Below, one piece after another: positions 8,370-16,470 of a stretch of DNA of 37,436 bases; within the stretch, counting starts at the first letter, position 1, and every line of letters starts with the position of its first letter. The translations under genes and the position numbers were made by a program. Under the pieces are notes generated by a model, which worked only from the letters and a program-made list of their open reading frames with translations, made no database searches and was not told the origin of the DNA. This DNA comes from Marinilabiliales bacterium (GTDB lineage: Bacteria > Bacteroidota > Bacteroidia > Bacteroidales > F082), in the NCBI GenBank assembly GCA_002869365.1, contig PKTA01000059.1:1-37436 (forward strand), in the 5' to 3' direction.

Positions 8370-9842
8370 ATGAAACGTTATTTCTTATTTTCTTTAATCC
8401 TTTTTTTTTCATTAAGTGCATTTTCGCAGCATGAGCCACAAAAGTATGTTCCCGAGACCGACAGTCTGGTATTGCAAAAACTCGAGCAATGGCAAAACAT
8501 GAAGTTTGGTTTGTTAATGCATTGGGGTGCTTACAGCCAGTGGGGAATAGTGGAGTCGTGGTCGATTTGCCCTGAAGATTATGGCTGGTGTGAAAGGAAA
8601 AAAGGAAGTAGTCCTGAGAATTATTTTGAATATGTAAAAGAATATGAAAACTTAAAAACAACTTTTAACCCTGTTAATTTCGATCCTGAAAAATGGGCAA
8701 AAGCAGCAAAAAATGCAGGTATGAAGTATGTTGTTTTTACAACAAAACATCATGATGGTTTTAGTATGTTCGACACCCAATTAACTGACTATAAGGTTAC
8801 CGACAGTGCTTGCCCTTTTTATTCCAACCCTAAATCAAATATCACCAAAGAGGTTTTTAACGCATTTCGAGATCAGGGCCTGTGGACGGGTGCTTATTTC
8901 TCGAAACCCGACTGGCATAATGATAATTATTGGGATCCATATTTCCCGCCAAAGGACAGAAACGTTAATTATGATCCTGAAGAATATCCTGAAAAGTGGG
9001 AAAAATATGTTCAATTTACTCAGGGTCAGATTATGGAGTTAATGAGTGATTATGGAAAAGTAGATATCCTTTGGCTTGATGGAGGCTGGGTAGCAAAGCA
9101 ATCGAAAGAAGATATGGAAGAATTCTATGCTGAAAGAGCAGAGAAATCGAAGTCGGGATTTATAAAAAATGGTATAGTAAATCAGAATATCCGCATGGAT
9201 GAACTGGTTGAGAAAGCGAGAAAAAAACAGCCGGGTTTAATAGTTGTGGACAGAGCAGTGGAAGGTAAGAACCAAAATTATCTAACTCCTGAAAATCAAA
9301 TTCCTAAGGAGGCATTACCATATCCATGGGAATCGTGCATTATTGCAGGTGGTGGATGGTCGTGGGTGCCAAATGCCAAATATATGAGCGGATATAAAGC
9401 CATAAATATATTGGTAGATATAGTTGCAAAAGGAGGTAATTTATTGCTAAACATCGCTCCCGGTCCTGATGGTAGTTGGGATGAAGGAGCATATAAACTC
9501 CTTGATGAAGTCGGAAATTGGATGGATATAAACAGCGAGGCCATTTATGGCACCAACGCAATTTCTCCTTATAAGGAAAGCAATATTTGCTTTACACAAA
9601 ATGGTAGTAGTATTTATGCCATTTATGTGATGGATGAAAATCAAAATAAAATTCCTTCGGAAATAAAAATATCTTCCTTTAAAAGCAGCAAAAAAACGAA
9701 AATTCAACTTTTGGGAACAGGTAAAAAATTGAAATGGAAACAAACTAAAGACGGGATTATAATTAATATACCTGATAAATATCAAAATAATCTTCCCTCA
9801 AAATATGCTGTTGTTTTTAAAATCAGTTCTGTAAAAATGTGA
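8370..9842 (+). CDS. Alpha-L-fucosidase, family GH29 (first of two)
   Basis: The protein has 490 residues and a signal peptide (1-19, ending SAFSQ), so it is exported. GH29 enzymes release terminal alpha-L-fucose with retention of configuration. Hallmarks seen are MHWGAYS at 50-56, KHHDGFSMFD at 126-135 and the nucleophile motif DILWLDGGW at 232-240 with catalytic Asp237. NYLTPE and KGGNLLLNIAPGPDG, also family-typical, follow. The last 90 residues form the C-terminal beta-sandwich. The next fucosidase follows after five bases. The two proteins differ clearly in sequence, for example in the 60-85 loop (CPEDYGWCERK here), so different linkages or aglycones are likely. No SusC/SusD pair or sulfatase is nearby, so this is not a classical polysaccharide utilisation locus within the window. 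Confidence 0.92.
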   Translation: MKRYFLFSLILFFSLSAFSQHEPQKYVPETDSLVLQKLEQWQNMKFGLLMHWGAYSQWGIVESWSICPEDYGWCERKKGSSPENYFEYVKEYENLKTTFNPVNFDPEKWAKAAKNAGMKYVVFTTKHHDGFSMFDTQLTDYKVTDSACPFYSNPKSNITKEVFNAFRDQGLWTGAYFSKPDWHNDNYWDPYFPPKDRNVNYDPEEYPEKWEKYVQFTQGQIMELMSDYGKVDILWLDGGWVAKQSKEDMEEFYAERAEKSKSGFIKNGIVNQNIRMDELVEKARKKQPGLIVVDRAVEGKNQNYLTPENQIPKEALPYPWESCIIAGGGWSWVPNAKYMSGYKAINILVDIVAKGGNLLLNIAPGPDGSWDEGAYKLLDEVGNWMDINSEAIYGTNAISPYKESNICFTQNGSSIYAIYVMDENQNKIPSEIKISSFKSSKKTKIQLLGTGKKLKWKQTKDGIIINIPDKYQNNLPSKYAVVFKISSVKM

Positions 9843-9847
9843 GCATC

Positions 9848-11167
9848 ATGAAAATAAAAACATATATCATTCTTATCATTGCTTCTTTATTATTATTCCC
9901 AAAAGCAAACTTCTGTCAGGATAATTCAGACAGCACTAAATTCCAGTGGTTTGCCGATGCTAAACTTGGGATATTCATCCATTGGGGAATTTACTCTGTT
10001 AACGGAATAGATGAATCATGGTCGTTTTACAATGGCTTGATTTCATATGAGGATTATATGAAACAACTTTCCGGCTTTAATGCTGAAAATTACAATCCCA
10101 AGGAGTGGGCTAATCTTATAAAAGAAAGCGGAGCAAAATATGCTGTAATTACTTCAAAACACCACGATGGTGTGGCCTTGTGGGATAGTAAATTCAGCGA
10201 TTTGAATGTAGTAAAGAAAACTCCTGCAAAAAGAGATTTGCTAAAACCTTTTGTGAAAGCCCTGCGAAAAGAAGGTTTGAAAACCGGTATTTATTATAGT
10301 TTGCTCGACTGGTCAAATGATGATTATCCAAACTTTACCAAAGAGAAAAAGAGATACGAAAACGACAGCATTAAGTGGGATAAGTTTGTAAAATTTAACT
10401 TTGGCCAGATAACTGAAGTTATGGATAATTATAATCCTGATTTAATGTGGTTTGATGGCGATTGGGAACAGTCGGCTGAGCAATGGCATGCAACAGAAAT
10501 CCGAGAACTTCTCCACCACAAAAATAGCAATATCATCATTAACAGTCGTTTACAAGGCTATGGCGATTATGCCACTCCTGAGCAAGGACTACCAATTTAC
10601 AATCCAAAAGATAAATTATGGGAGTTATGTATGACTATGAACGATTCTTGGGGATACCAGCCTAATGATAAAAATTACAAAACCCCTTATGAGGTTATCA
10701 GAATTTTTTCAGACGTAATCTCCATGGGAGGTAACCTATTACTTGATATTAGTCCCAGGGCCGATGGTACAATTCCTGAAGAACAGATAAAAGTTCTGGA
10801 AGAATTGGGTAGATGGAATAAAAAGCATTCAAAGGCAATTTTCGGCACAAAAGCCGGAATACCAAGAGAATATTATGCAGGCCCCAGCACCACTTCTGCC
10901 AATGGCAAAATATTATATCTCTTTGTTGAAGGTAATCCTAAGGGTCCTATAATGCTTAAAGGTATTAAAAATAAAGTTGAAAATATCTGGGTAGTTGGGA
11001 AAGGAAGCAAACTAAATTACGATATAAAAATGAAGGCCTGGTGGAGTTCGGTTCCCGGAATAGTTTTTATTGATTTGCCTGCAAACTTAACCGACAAATA
11101 TCTTAGTATTATCGCCGTACAACTGGAAGGCAATAAAATTAAACTTCATGAGTTTACTTCTAATTAA
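9848..11167 (+). CDS. Alpha-L-fucosidase, family GH29 (second of two)
   Basis: The protein has 439 residues from the ATG at 9848, chosen over an in-frame GTG at 9839 because the ATG directly precedes a standard signal peptide (MKIKTYIILIIASLLLFP, ending NFCQ). The GTG would overlap the upstream stop. GH29 hallmarks are FIHWGIYS at 43-50, SKHHDGVALWD at 103-113 and DLMWFDGDW at 198-206 with nucleophile Asp203. ATPEQGLP and GGNLLLDISPRADG follow. It is shorter than its neighbour and has a different 55-80 loop. Five bases separate it from the first fucosidase stop, so the two are almost certainly co-transcribed. It probably acts in the periplasm or at the cell surface on fucosylated oligosaccharides. 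The exact specificity cannot be read from sequence. Confidence 0.92.
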   Translation: MKIKTYIILIIASLLLFPKANFCQDNSDSTKFQWFADAKLGIFIHWGIYSVNGIDESWSFYNGLISYEDYMKQLSGFNAENYNPKEWANLIKESGAKYAVITSKHHDGVALWDSKFSDLNVVKKTPAKRDLLKPFVKALRKEGLKTGIYYSLLDWSNDDYPNFTKEKKRYENDSIKWDKFVKFNFGQITEVMDNYNPDLMWFDGDWEQSAEQWHATEIRELLHHKNSNIIINSRLQGYGDYATPEQGLPIYNPKDKLWELCMTMNDSWGYQPNDKNYKTPYEVIRIFSDVISMGGNLLLDISPRADGTIPEEQIKVLEELGRWNKKHSKAIFGTKAGIPREYYAGPSTTSANGKILYLFVEGNPKGPIMLKGIKNKVENIWVVGKGSKLNYDIKMKAWWSSVPGIVFIDLPANLTDKYLSIIAVQLEGNKIKLHEFTSN

Positions 11168-11199
11168 CAGGTTTTTATATTTTAGTTGAAATTTTTAAG

Positions 11200-12129
11200 A
11201 TGAAAAAAACTGGTATTCCCAGCCTTGACCTGGGAGATTTCCTAAAAGGAGATAATAAACTAAAGCAACAATTTGTTGCCAAACTAGGTGAGGCTTATGC
11301 TGAAATCGGATTTGTTTCCATTAAAAATCACGGTATTTCAGAAAAAACTATTGATGATTTATACGATAAGATAAAGGAGTTTTTCGCTCTCCCAATAAAT
11401 ACCAAACAAAAATATGAACTTGCCGAAACCGGCGGACAAAGGGGATATACTTCCTTTGGTAAGGAACATGCCAAAGATAGTTCCGAAGGCGACTTAAAGG
11501 AGTTTTGGCATTTTGGTCAGGAGGTTCACAATAATGAATATCCCCAAAATGTTTATGTTTCAGAAATCCCCGATTTCCTGGAAACAGGACTAAATGCCTA
11601 TAGAGAGTTTGAAATGGCCGGAAGAAATATCCTTAAAGCCATAGCCATTTATCTGGATTTAGATGAAAATTATTTTGAAGAATATGTAATTGGAGGCAAC
11701 AGTATATTACGTCCAATTCACTATCCTCCTATAAAAGACACAAATACAAATGCTGTGAGAGCAGGCGCCCACGAAGACATAAATCTCATAACTTTATTGG
11801 TTGGAGCTAGTGCCGAAGGATTGCAGGTTTTGAGCCATCAGGGTGAATGGATTGATGTTACTGCAATTGAAGGTCATATTATTGTAAATGTTGGTGATAT
11901 GCTTCAAAGATTAACCAATGGAGTTTTGCGTTCAACTACTCACAGAGTTGTAAATCCCGAAGGAAGTAAAGCATCCACAAGCAGATATTCAGTACCATTT
12001 TTTCTGCATCCCATATCTACAATGCCCTTAAACAGTATTGAAAGTTGTGTAAAAGACCACAAACTTTTTGAGGACATTACGGCTGGAGATTACCTAACCG
12101 AAAGACTTAAAGAAATCGGTTTAATGTAA
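11200..12129 (+). CDS. 2-oxoglutarate/Fe(II) oxygenase, isopenicillin N synthase-like family
   Basis: The protein has 309 residues, is cytoplasmic and lacks a signal peptide. The N-terminal DIOX_N-like region includes EIGFVSIKNHGIS (35-47). The double-stranded beta-helix carries the iron triad His191-x-Asp193 (in RAGAHED) and His248 (in STTHRVV), plus Arg262/Ser264 (RYSVPFF) for 2-oxoglutarate binding. Length and motifs match the IPNS-like superfamily, which hydroxylates or desaturates small molecules. The substrate cannot be assigned. It starts 32 bases after the second fucosidase, so it may be co-transcribed with it. A link to fucose metabolism is speculative. Its stop is one base away from the stop of the convergent YgiQ gene. 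Confidence 0.88.
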   Translation: MKKTGIPSLDLGDFLKGDNKLKQQFVAKLGEAYAEIGFVSIKNHGISEKTIDDLYDKIKEFFALPINTKQKYELAETGGQRGYTSFGKEHAKDSSEGDLKEFWHFGQEVHNNEYPQNVYVSEIPDFLETGLNAYREFEMAGRNILKAIAIYLDLDENYFEEYVIGGNSILRPIHYPPIKDTNTNAVRAGAHEDINLITLLVGASAEGLQVLSHQGEWIDVTAIEGHIIVNVGDMLQRLTNGVLRSTTHRVVNPEGSKASTSRYSVPFFLHPISTMPLNSIESCVKDHKLFEDITAGDYLTERLKEIGLM

Positions 12130-12130
12130 A

Positions 12131-13975
12131 TTATTGCCTGGGTTTCTTTTTTAGTAATTCCGACGTAAGATCTTCTCTTCCAATATCTTTCAATCGTTTT
12201 TTTATTTTGTTGCGGTATTCATTTTTATACCAAAAGAAGAACATATTCTGTGATTTTTTCTCTTCCGAATTTCTTGCTGTATAAACCGGCTTTAAAGTAT
12301 AAGGATCGAAACCACTATAATATGTAACAGTAGCCAGAGTCATTGGTGTAGGAGTAAAATCCTGAACCTGCTCAAGTCGTAGTCCTGCCGACTTAGTTTC
12401 GGCAGCCAGTTCAGCCATATTTTCATCTTTACATGATGGATGACTGGAAATAAAATAAGGTATTACCTGCTGATTTAAACCGGCATCTTCACTGTATTGC
12501 TTGAACTTTTTTACAAATTCGTAATACAGACTGAAGCTTGGCTTACGCATGGCTTTCAATACCTCATCGGAGGTATGCTCAGGAGCAATTTTCAACCTGC
12601 CTGAAACATGATGTTGCGACAATTGCTTAATATATTCTTCCATATCCTCACCACCATTTTTATTGTTGTTAGGAGATAGTATATCGTATCTTATTCCACT
12701 TCCAATGGTAAGTTTTTTTACATCTTCAATTTCTGTAACTTTTTTATAAAGTTCTGTAAGTTCCTTATGGGAAGTATTAAGGTTAAAACAAACTTTCGGG
12801 AATATACAGGAAGGACGTTTACATTTTTTACAAATGCTTTGATCCTTACCCTTCATCTTATACATATTAGCTGAAGGACCTCCCAAGTCTGTCAAATAAC
12901 CTTTAAAATCAGGAAGTTGAGCAATCTTTCTAACCTCCTTTAAAACCGAATCTTCCGATCTCGATGAAATAAATTTCCCCTGATGGGCAGAAATTGTACA
13001 AAAACTACAGCCCCCAAAACATCCTCTATGGACGTTTACAGAAAACTTGATCATCTCATAAGCAGGAATATCACCACGCTTTTTATATTTAGGATGTGGT
13101 AATCTGGTATATGGCAACTCGAATATCTCATCAATTTCTTTGGTCTCCAGAAATGCAAAAGGAGGGTTTACAATTATAAAATTATCATTAGTTTCCTGAA
13201 TTATCCTATTGCTCCCTTCCATTGCATTCGACTCAACCTCAATAACTTTGAAGTTGGCAGCATAGGCTTTTTTATCTTTTAAACATTCCTCATGTGGATT
13301 AAGATATACATCGGTCCAGTTCTTATTTTGAGGAATCTCCTCCTTACTTTTAACCAAAACAGAAGTCTGTCTAACGCTGGTTATCTTCTCAAAAGGAACA
13401 CCTTTTTGCAACAAACCAACCACCTCTTTTATTGGCTTTTCCCCCATTCCATAAACCAAAAGATCGGCTCCCGATATGGCTAACATGGAAGGCATTAATT
13501 TATCCTGCCAGTAATCGTAATGAGTAAAGCGTCGTAAAGAAGCTTCTACGCCACCGATTACCACAGGAACTTCAGGATATATTTTTTTAATAACCTGTGT
13601 ATAAACTTTTACTGCATAATCTGGTCGGTAACCTGCTTCATTTCCTGCTGTATATGCATCGTTAGAGCGAATTCGTTTACCAGCAGTATAATGATTTACC
13701 ATCGAATCCATAACACCTGCTGATACACCAAAAAACAATCGGGGAATACCAAGTTTTTTAAAATCACGTAAGTCATCCTGCCAGTTAGGTTGAGCCACGA
13801 TAGCAACTTTCAAGCCCATGCTTTCCAAAACTCTTCCTATAACTGCATTTCCAAAACTTGGGTGGTCGATATACGCATCGCCTGTAAACAAAATTACATC
13901 CAGTTGTTCCCAGCCACGAGCCCTTACTTCCTTCAAAGTAGTTGGCAGCCACTCTTTAATATCCGGTCTGTCCAT
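12131..13975 (-). CDS. ygiQ: YgiQ family radical SAM protein
   Basis: The protein has 614 residues from the ATG at 13975. The longer frame starts at TTG (13993) and would run across a TATCTTTG box. N-terminal LFTGDAYIDHPSFG is characteristic of the UPF0313/YgiQ family. The radical SAM cluster motif CFGGCSFC has Cys at 319, 323 and 326 (CxxxCxxC). A second Cys group, at 382, 385, 390 and 396, could bind an additional cluster. Conserved EVPVVIGGVEASLRR and GRLKIAPEHTSDEVLKAM segments are also present. The family is widespread in bacteria and its reaction is not established. It has no operon partners here, lying between convergent and co-oriented units. Confidence 0.92.
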   Translation of the reverse strand: MDRPDIKEWLPTTLKEVRARGWEQLDVILFTGDAYIDHPSFGNAVIGRVLESMGLKVAIVAQPNWQDDLRDFKKLGIPRLFFGVSAGVMDSMVNHYTAGKRIRSNDAYTAGNEAGYRPDYAVKVYTQVIKKIYPEVPVVIGGVEASLRRFTHYDYWQDKLMPSMLAISGADLLVYGMGEKPIKEVVGLLQKGVPFEKITSVRQTSVLVKSKEEIPQNKNWTDVYLNPHEECLKDKKAYAANFKVIEVESNAMEGSNRIIQETNDNFIIVNPPFAFLETKEIDEIFELPYTRLPHPKYKKRGDIPAYEMIKFSVNVHRGCFGGCSFCTISAHQGKFISSRSEDSVLKEVRKIAQLPDFKGYLTDLGGPSANMYKMKGKDQSICKKCKRPSCIFPKVCFNLNTSHKELTELYKKVTEIEDVKKLTIGSGIRYDILSPNNNKNGGEDMEEYIKQLSQHHVSGRLKIAPEHTSDEVLKAMRKPSFSLYYEFVKKFKQYSEDAGLNQQVIPYFISSHPSCKDENMAELAAETKSAGLRLEQVQDFTPTPMTLATVTYYSGFDPYTLKPVYTARNSEEKKSQNMFFFWYKNEYRNKIKKRLKDIGREDLTSELLKKKPRQ

Positions 13976-13980
13976 GTTTG

Positions 13981-13988
13981 CAAAGATA
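13981..13988 (-). promoter_or_regulatory. Candidate -7 box TATCTTTG for ygiQ
   Basis: The minus strand reads TATCTTTG, matching TAnnTTTG, with only five bases before the ATG at 13975. If this box is used, the transcript would start at or next to the start codon (leaderless). No -33 TTG is evident. Confidence 0.35.
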
Positions 13989-14020
13989 GGCAAATGGTTA
14001 AAGAACAGTTATGCGTTTTT

Positions 14021-14070
14021 AATTATGAATTATGAGTGGAATAATTGGCAATTTAGTCATTAGTGGTCAT
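14021..14070. repeat. Degenerate intergenic repeat (ACTAATGAC/ATGACCA words), copy 1
   Basis: AT-rich sequence between ygiQ and the ABC operon carries GTCATTAGT (14056-14064) and TGGTCAT (14064-14070). Their reverse complements, ACTAATGAC and ATGACCA, occur again at 18140-18150. An AATTATGAATTATGAGT block precedes them, and a related ATGATGAGTTTTGAGT block sits at 18043-18058. Such degenerate intergenic repeats are common in Bacteroidota genomes. Confidence 0.3.
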
Positions 14071-14218
14071 TTTTAACTTTATAAACTTTAGGCAATGTAA
14101 CTCTATGAACTTAAACATGTTGCTTGTGTCAAATTGCAAGGTACAAGTTTTGATTTTGGTTTATCAATAACTCCATTATTTTAAATAACTTTAGTGCCCT
14201 TTATGAACTTTAGCCTTT

Positions 14219-14236
14219 TCCCGATAGCCATCGGGA
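14219..14236. repeat. Perfect 7-bp inverted repeat, REP-like hairpin downstream of the ABC operon
   Basis: TCCCGAT and ATCGGGA flank an AGCC tetraloop. The element lies 21 bases beyond the permease stop codon and is flanked by short TAGCCTTT direct repeats (14238-14252, and TAGCCTTTT at 14211). No T-tract follows on either strand, so it is not a canonical intrinsic terminator. It could limit 3' decay or be a dispersed REP-like unit. It is the most GC-rich spot in this gap. Confidence 0.5.
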
Positions 14237-14257
14237 TTAGCCTTTAGCCTTTATATT

Positions 14258-15085
14258 TTACTTCAAATCCCTCTTATTCAGAATGAATGATATAGATCCG
14301 AGATAAAGGGCAAACCATCCCAAACTAATGAGAAATGATTTAATTGATACATAATCCTGTATTTCTCTGAAGATATATTTCCCGAAGGGAACAGTAATCA
14401 GATTATTTAAGGCTTTTATAGGGAAAAACTGTGCAATTTGAGGCATAATACCATCCTTAAAATAGGGGGCATTTTCAAATATTGCCACTGCTATAGGCTC
14501 GAACATAAATGTGTATAAAAACAAAGCCACAATTACAAAACCCGATTTTTTAATTATTAGCGATAAAAGAAATGCCAGAGAACAGTAAACCACTATATCG
14601 TAGAAATAAGCAAACAAAAATTGCATATTATCGAAGACTACTGAAAAACCAAAAACGTGGGAATAAATCATTCCATTGATAAGGCCCGAAACAAATACAA
14701 AAAGTGTACTGGTTGCTGCCAACGCAACTATCATCATCATCTTACTGGCCAGATATTCCTTTTTACTAATACCATCTATAACATTCTGACGTAATGTATT
14801 GTATGTAAGGTCGTTGTTTACAGAAATAATTACTATAAAGGCAACAAATATTTTGGCAAATGAACCCAAATAAGTAATGTTTTGCCAAATGTCGGGAAAG
14901 TCGAATATTGGTAAAATAGTTGGATCGATTCCATTGAAGTCGGCGCCTTGATCTTTTAACCACTCTAAAAACAATGCTCCACCTGAGGCTATGATAAGCA
15001 GAGCAAGGAGATACATGGATATCAATATCCAGAAAACCCTGTAGTTTTTTATTTTAAGCCATTCTAGTTTTAATGCTCTAATCAT
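14258..15085 (-). CDS. ABC-2 type transporter permease
   Basis: The protein has 275 residues and about six membrane helices (around 17-40, 70-92, 110-135, 148-170, 175-200 and 245-270). The large loop after the first helix and the layout fit ABC-2 permeases, which move lipids, polymers or peptides, or act in resistance. The start overlaps the ATPase gene end by eight bases, so the two are co-translated and almost certainly form one half-transporter pair that dimerises. It is the last gene of the sigma/anti-sigma/DUF4252 unit, and a hairpin at 14219-14236 follows its stop. The substrate is unknown. Confidence 0.85.
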   Translation of the reverse strand: MIRALKLEWLKIKNYRVFWILISMYLLALLIIASGGALFLEWLKDQGADFNGIDPTILPIFDFPDIWQNITYLGSFAKIFVAFIVIISVNNDLTYNTLRQNVIDGISKKEYLASKMMMIVALAATSTLFVFVSGLINGMIYSHVFGFSVVFDNMQFLFAYFYDIVVYCSLAFLLSLIIKKSGFVIVALFLYTFMFEPIAVAIFENAPYFKDGIMPQIAQFFPIKALNNLITVPFGKYIFREIQDYVSIKSFLISLGWFALYLGSISFILNKRDLK

Positions 15086-15974
15086 GTTCTTTCAGGATTT
15101 TTAAAAATTCTTTCTCAAGTGAATTAGTGTGGGTATTTAATTTTTGAAGAATGATTACATTTTTAAAGCAGAACTCATTTATCTGCATGGCATTAAAACC
15201 ATTTTTTAAAGTAATAGTAAGTACATCAACACCATTTTCAATTTTTTCTATTCCCTCAAAATTATCTAAGATGTTTTTCAATGAATTCAGATCCTTGCTT
15301 TTAACTTCTACCTTATTAATTTCTCCAAGGGTTTCGCTAACTGCACCTTCATGGATTTTAACTCCTTGTTTCAAAACACAAAAATGAGTACATACTTTTT
15401 GTACTTCGTCGAGAAGATGGCTTGCTATTAATATGGTTTTTCCTTGGTTTGCAATATCAACAATAAGTTGTCGAACCTCAGCAATTCCTTGCGGATCGAG
15501 GCCATTTGTTGGCTCATCGAGTATTAATACAGGAGGATCTGACAATAGTGCTGCACCAATTGAAAGGCGCTGTTTCATTCCAAGACTATAGGTTTTAAAC
15601 TTATCATCTTTGCGCTCATAGAGTCCAATTTGCTTTAAAACATCATCAATTCTGTCCTTGCCTGCTTTTTTGATATGGGCTACAATTTCCAGATTTTTCA
15701 CTGCAGTTAAATAAGGTAAAAAGCAAGGTGTTTCTAATATTGATCCTATTTGCTTACGTGCTTCTATATTGGGCATTCCCTCAAACCATGAGAAACTACC
15801 ACTATCCGGCGCTACAACATCCAGTATCATTCCTAAAGTAGTTGTTTTTCCACTTCCGTTGGGGCCAAGTATTCCATAAATCTGACCGGGCTGCACCTCC
15901 AGATCCAGTTTTTGTACAGCTTTTATTTTTCCAAATGATTTTGAAAGTTGTTGTATTTTAAGGGTGCTTTTCAA
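15078..15974 (-). CDS. ABC transporter ATP-binding protein
   Basis: The protein has 298 residues. Walker A is GPNGSGKT at 37-44, the signature region is YSLGMKQRLSIG at 129-140, and Walker B is LILDEPTNGLD at 150-160, followed by the H-loop in IASHLLDEV. The profile matches ATPases partnered with ABC-2 permeases. The only plausible start is a TTG at 15974. An in-frame stop lies just upstream, and the next ATG is inside the nucleotide-binding domain after Walker A. The TTG lies within the last 17 bases of the upstream DUF4252 gene, suggesting coupled, probably reduced, translation. The downstream permease overlaps by eight bases. Confidence 0.9.
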   Translation of the reverse strand: MKSTLKIQQLSKSFGKIKAVQKLDLEVQPGQIYGILGPNGSGKTTTLGMILDVVAPDSGSFSWFEGMPNIEARKQIGSILETPCFLPYLTAVKNLEIVAHIKKAGKDRIDDVLKQIGLYERKDDKFKTYSLGMKQRLSIGAALLSDPPVLILDEPTNGLDPQGIAEVRQLIVDIANQGKTILIASHLLDEVQKVCTHFCVLKQGVKIHEGAVSETLGEINKVEVKSKDLNSLKNILDNFEGIEKIENGVDVLTITLKNGFNAMQINEFCFKNVIILQKLNTHTNSLEKEFLKILKEHD

Positions 15975-16470
15975 ACTGCGATGTATTTAAATCTAAAATA
16001 TTAATAAAATCACCATCTTTAATGCTGTTAAAGATTTTAGGTATTTCTTCCCACTTTAAATCTCCATTCAAATAAAATGCCATAGATGAGCTTGCATCAC
16101 TAAAAACTCCAACATATTGCATATCACTTTGCTCAGGGCTAACTAAAAGAGAGACATTATAATCGCCTCCAGTTATAGATATATACTCTTCGAAGCCTTT
16201 TTTTCTGAAATCATCCAGCATGCCATCGTATAATCTGTCGGCCACACTAATGGAATCCAGTTTGTAAACGAGTAATTTTTCAACACCATTAACTGCTTCA
16301 TTGAATTCAGGATTTCCTGAGATATTTAGCATGCGCAATGTACTGGGATAAAAGCAAAAAGCCCTCTCTTTATGAGAGTCGGCAAATTCTTTAAACAGGT
16401 TTTCCTGTCCTTGTACAGACAGGAAAACTGTTAGAGAAATTAATATCAAAAAAAATCTATTATTAATCAT
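15958..16470 (-). CDS. DUF4252 domain-containing exported protein (second copy)
   Basis: The protein has 170 residues from the ATG at 16470. The longer frame begins inside the preceding gene and lacks a signal-like start. The chosen start gives a signal peptide (MINNRFFLILISLTVFLSVQ, then GQE), so the protein is exported to the periplasm or membrane. The mature part resembles the neighbouring DUF4252 protein in order of elements: an early aromatic segment, an LxVYKLDS strand, a KKGFEEYISI segment with Gly-Asp, and a final helix. It is a divergent paralogue. It shares an eight-base overlap (ATGATTAA) with the upstream gene. The function of DUF4252 is not established. In this context it may sense or respond to envelope status. 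Confidence 0.75.
   Translation of the reverse strand: MINNRFFLILISLTVFLSVQGQENLFKEFADSHKERAFCFYPSTLRMLNISGNPEFNEAVNGVEKLLVYKLDSISVADRLYDGMLDDFRKKGFEEYISITGGDYNVSLLVSPEQSDMQYVGVFSDASSSMAFYLNGDLKWEEIPKIFNSIKDGDFINILDLNTSQFEKHP

Noticed and set aside
13976-13993. TTG start for ygiQ at 13993
   Set aside because: It would place the promoter-like TATCTTTG box inside the gene. The ATG at 13975 fits the family N-terminus better.
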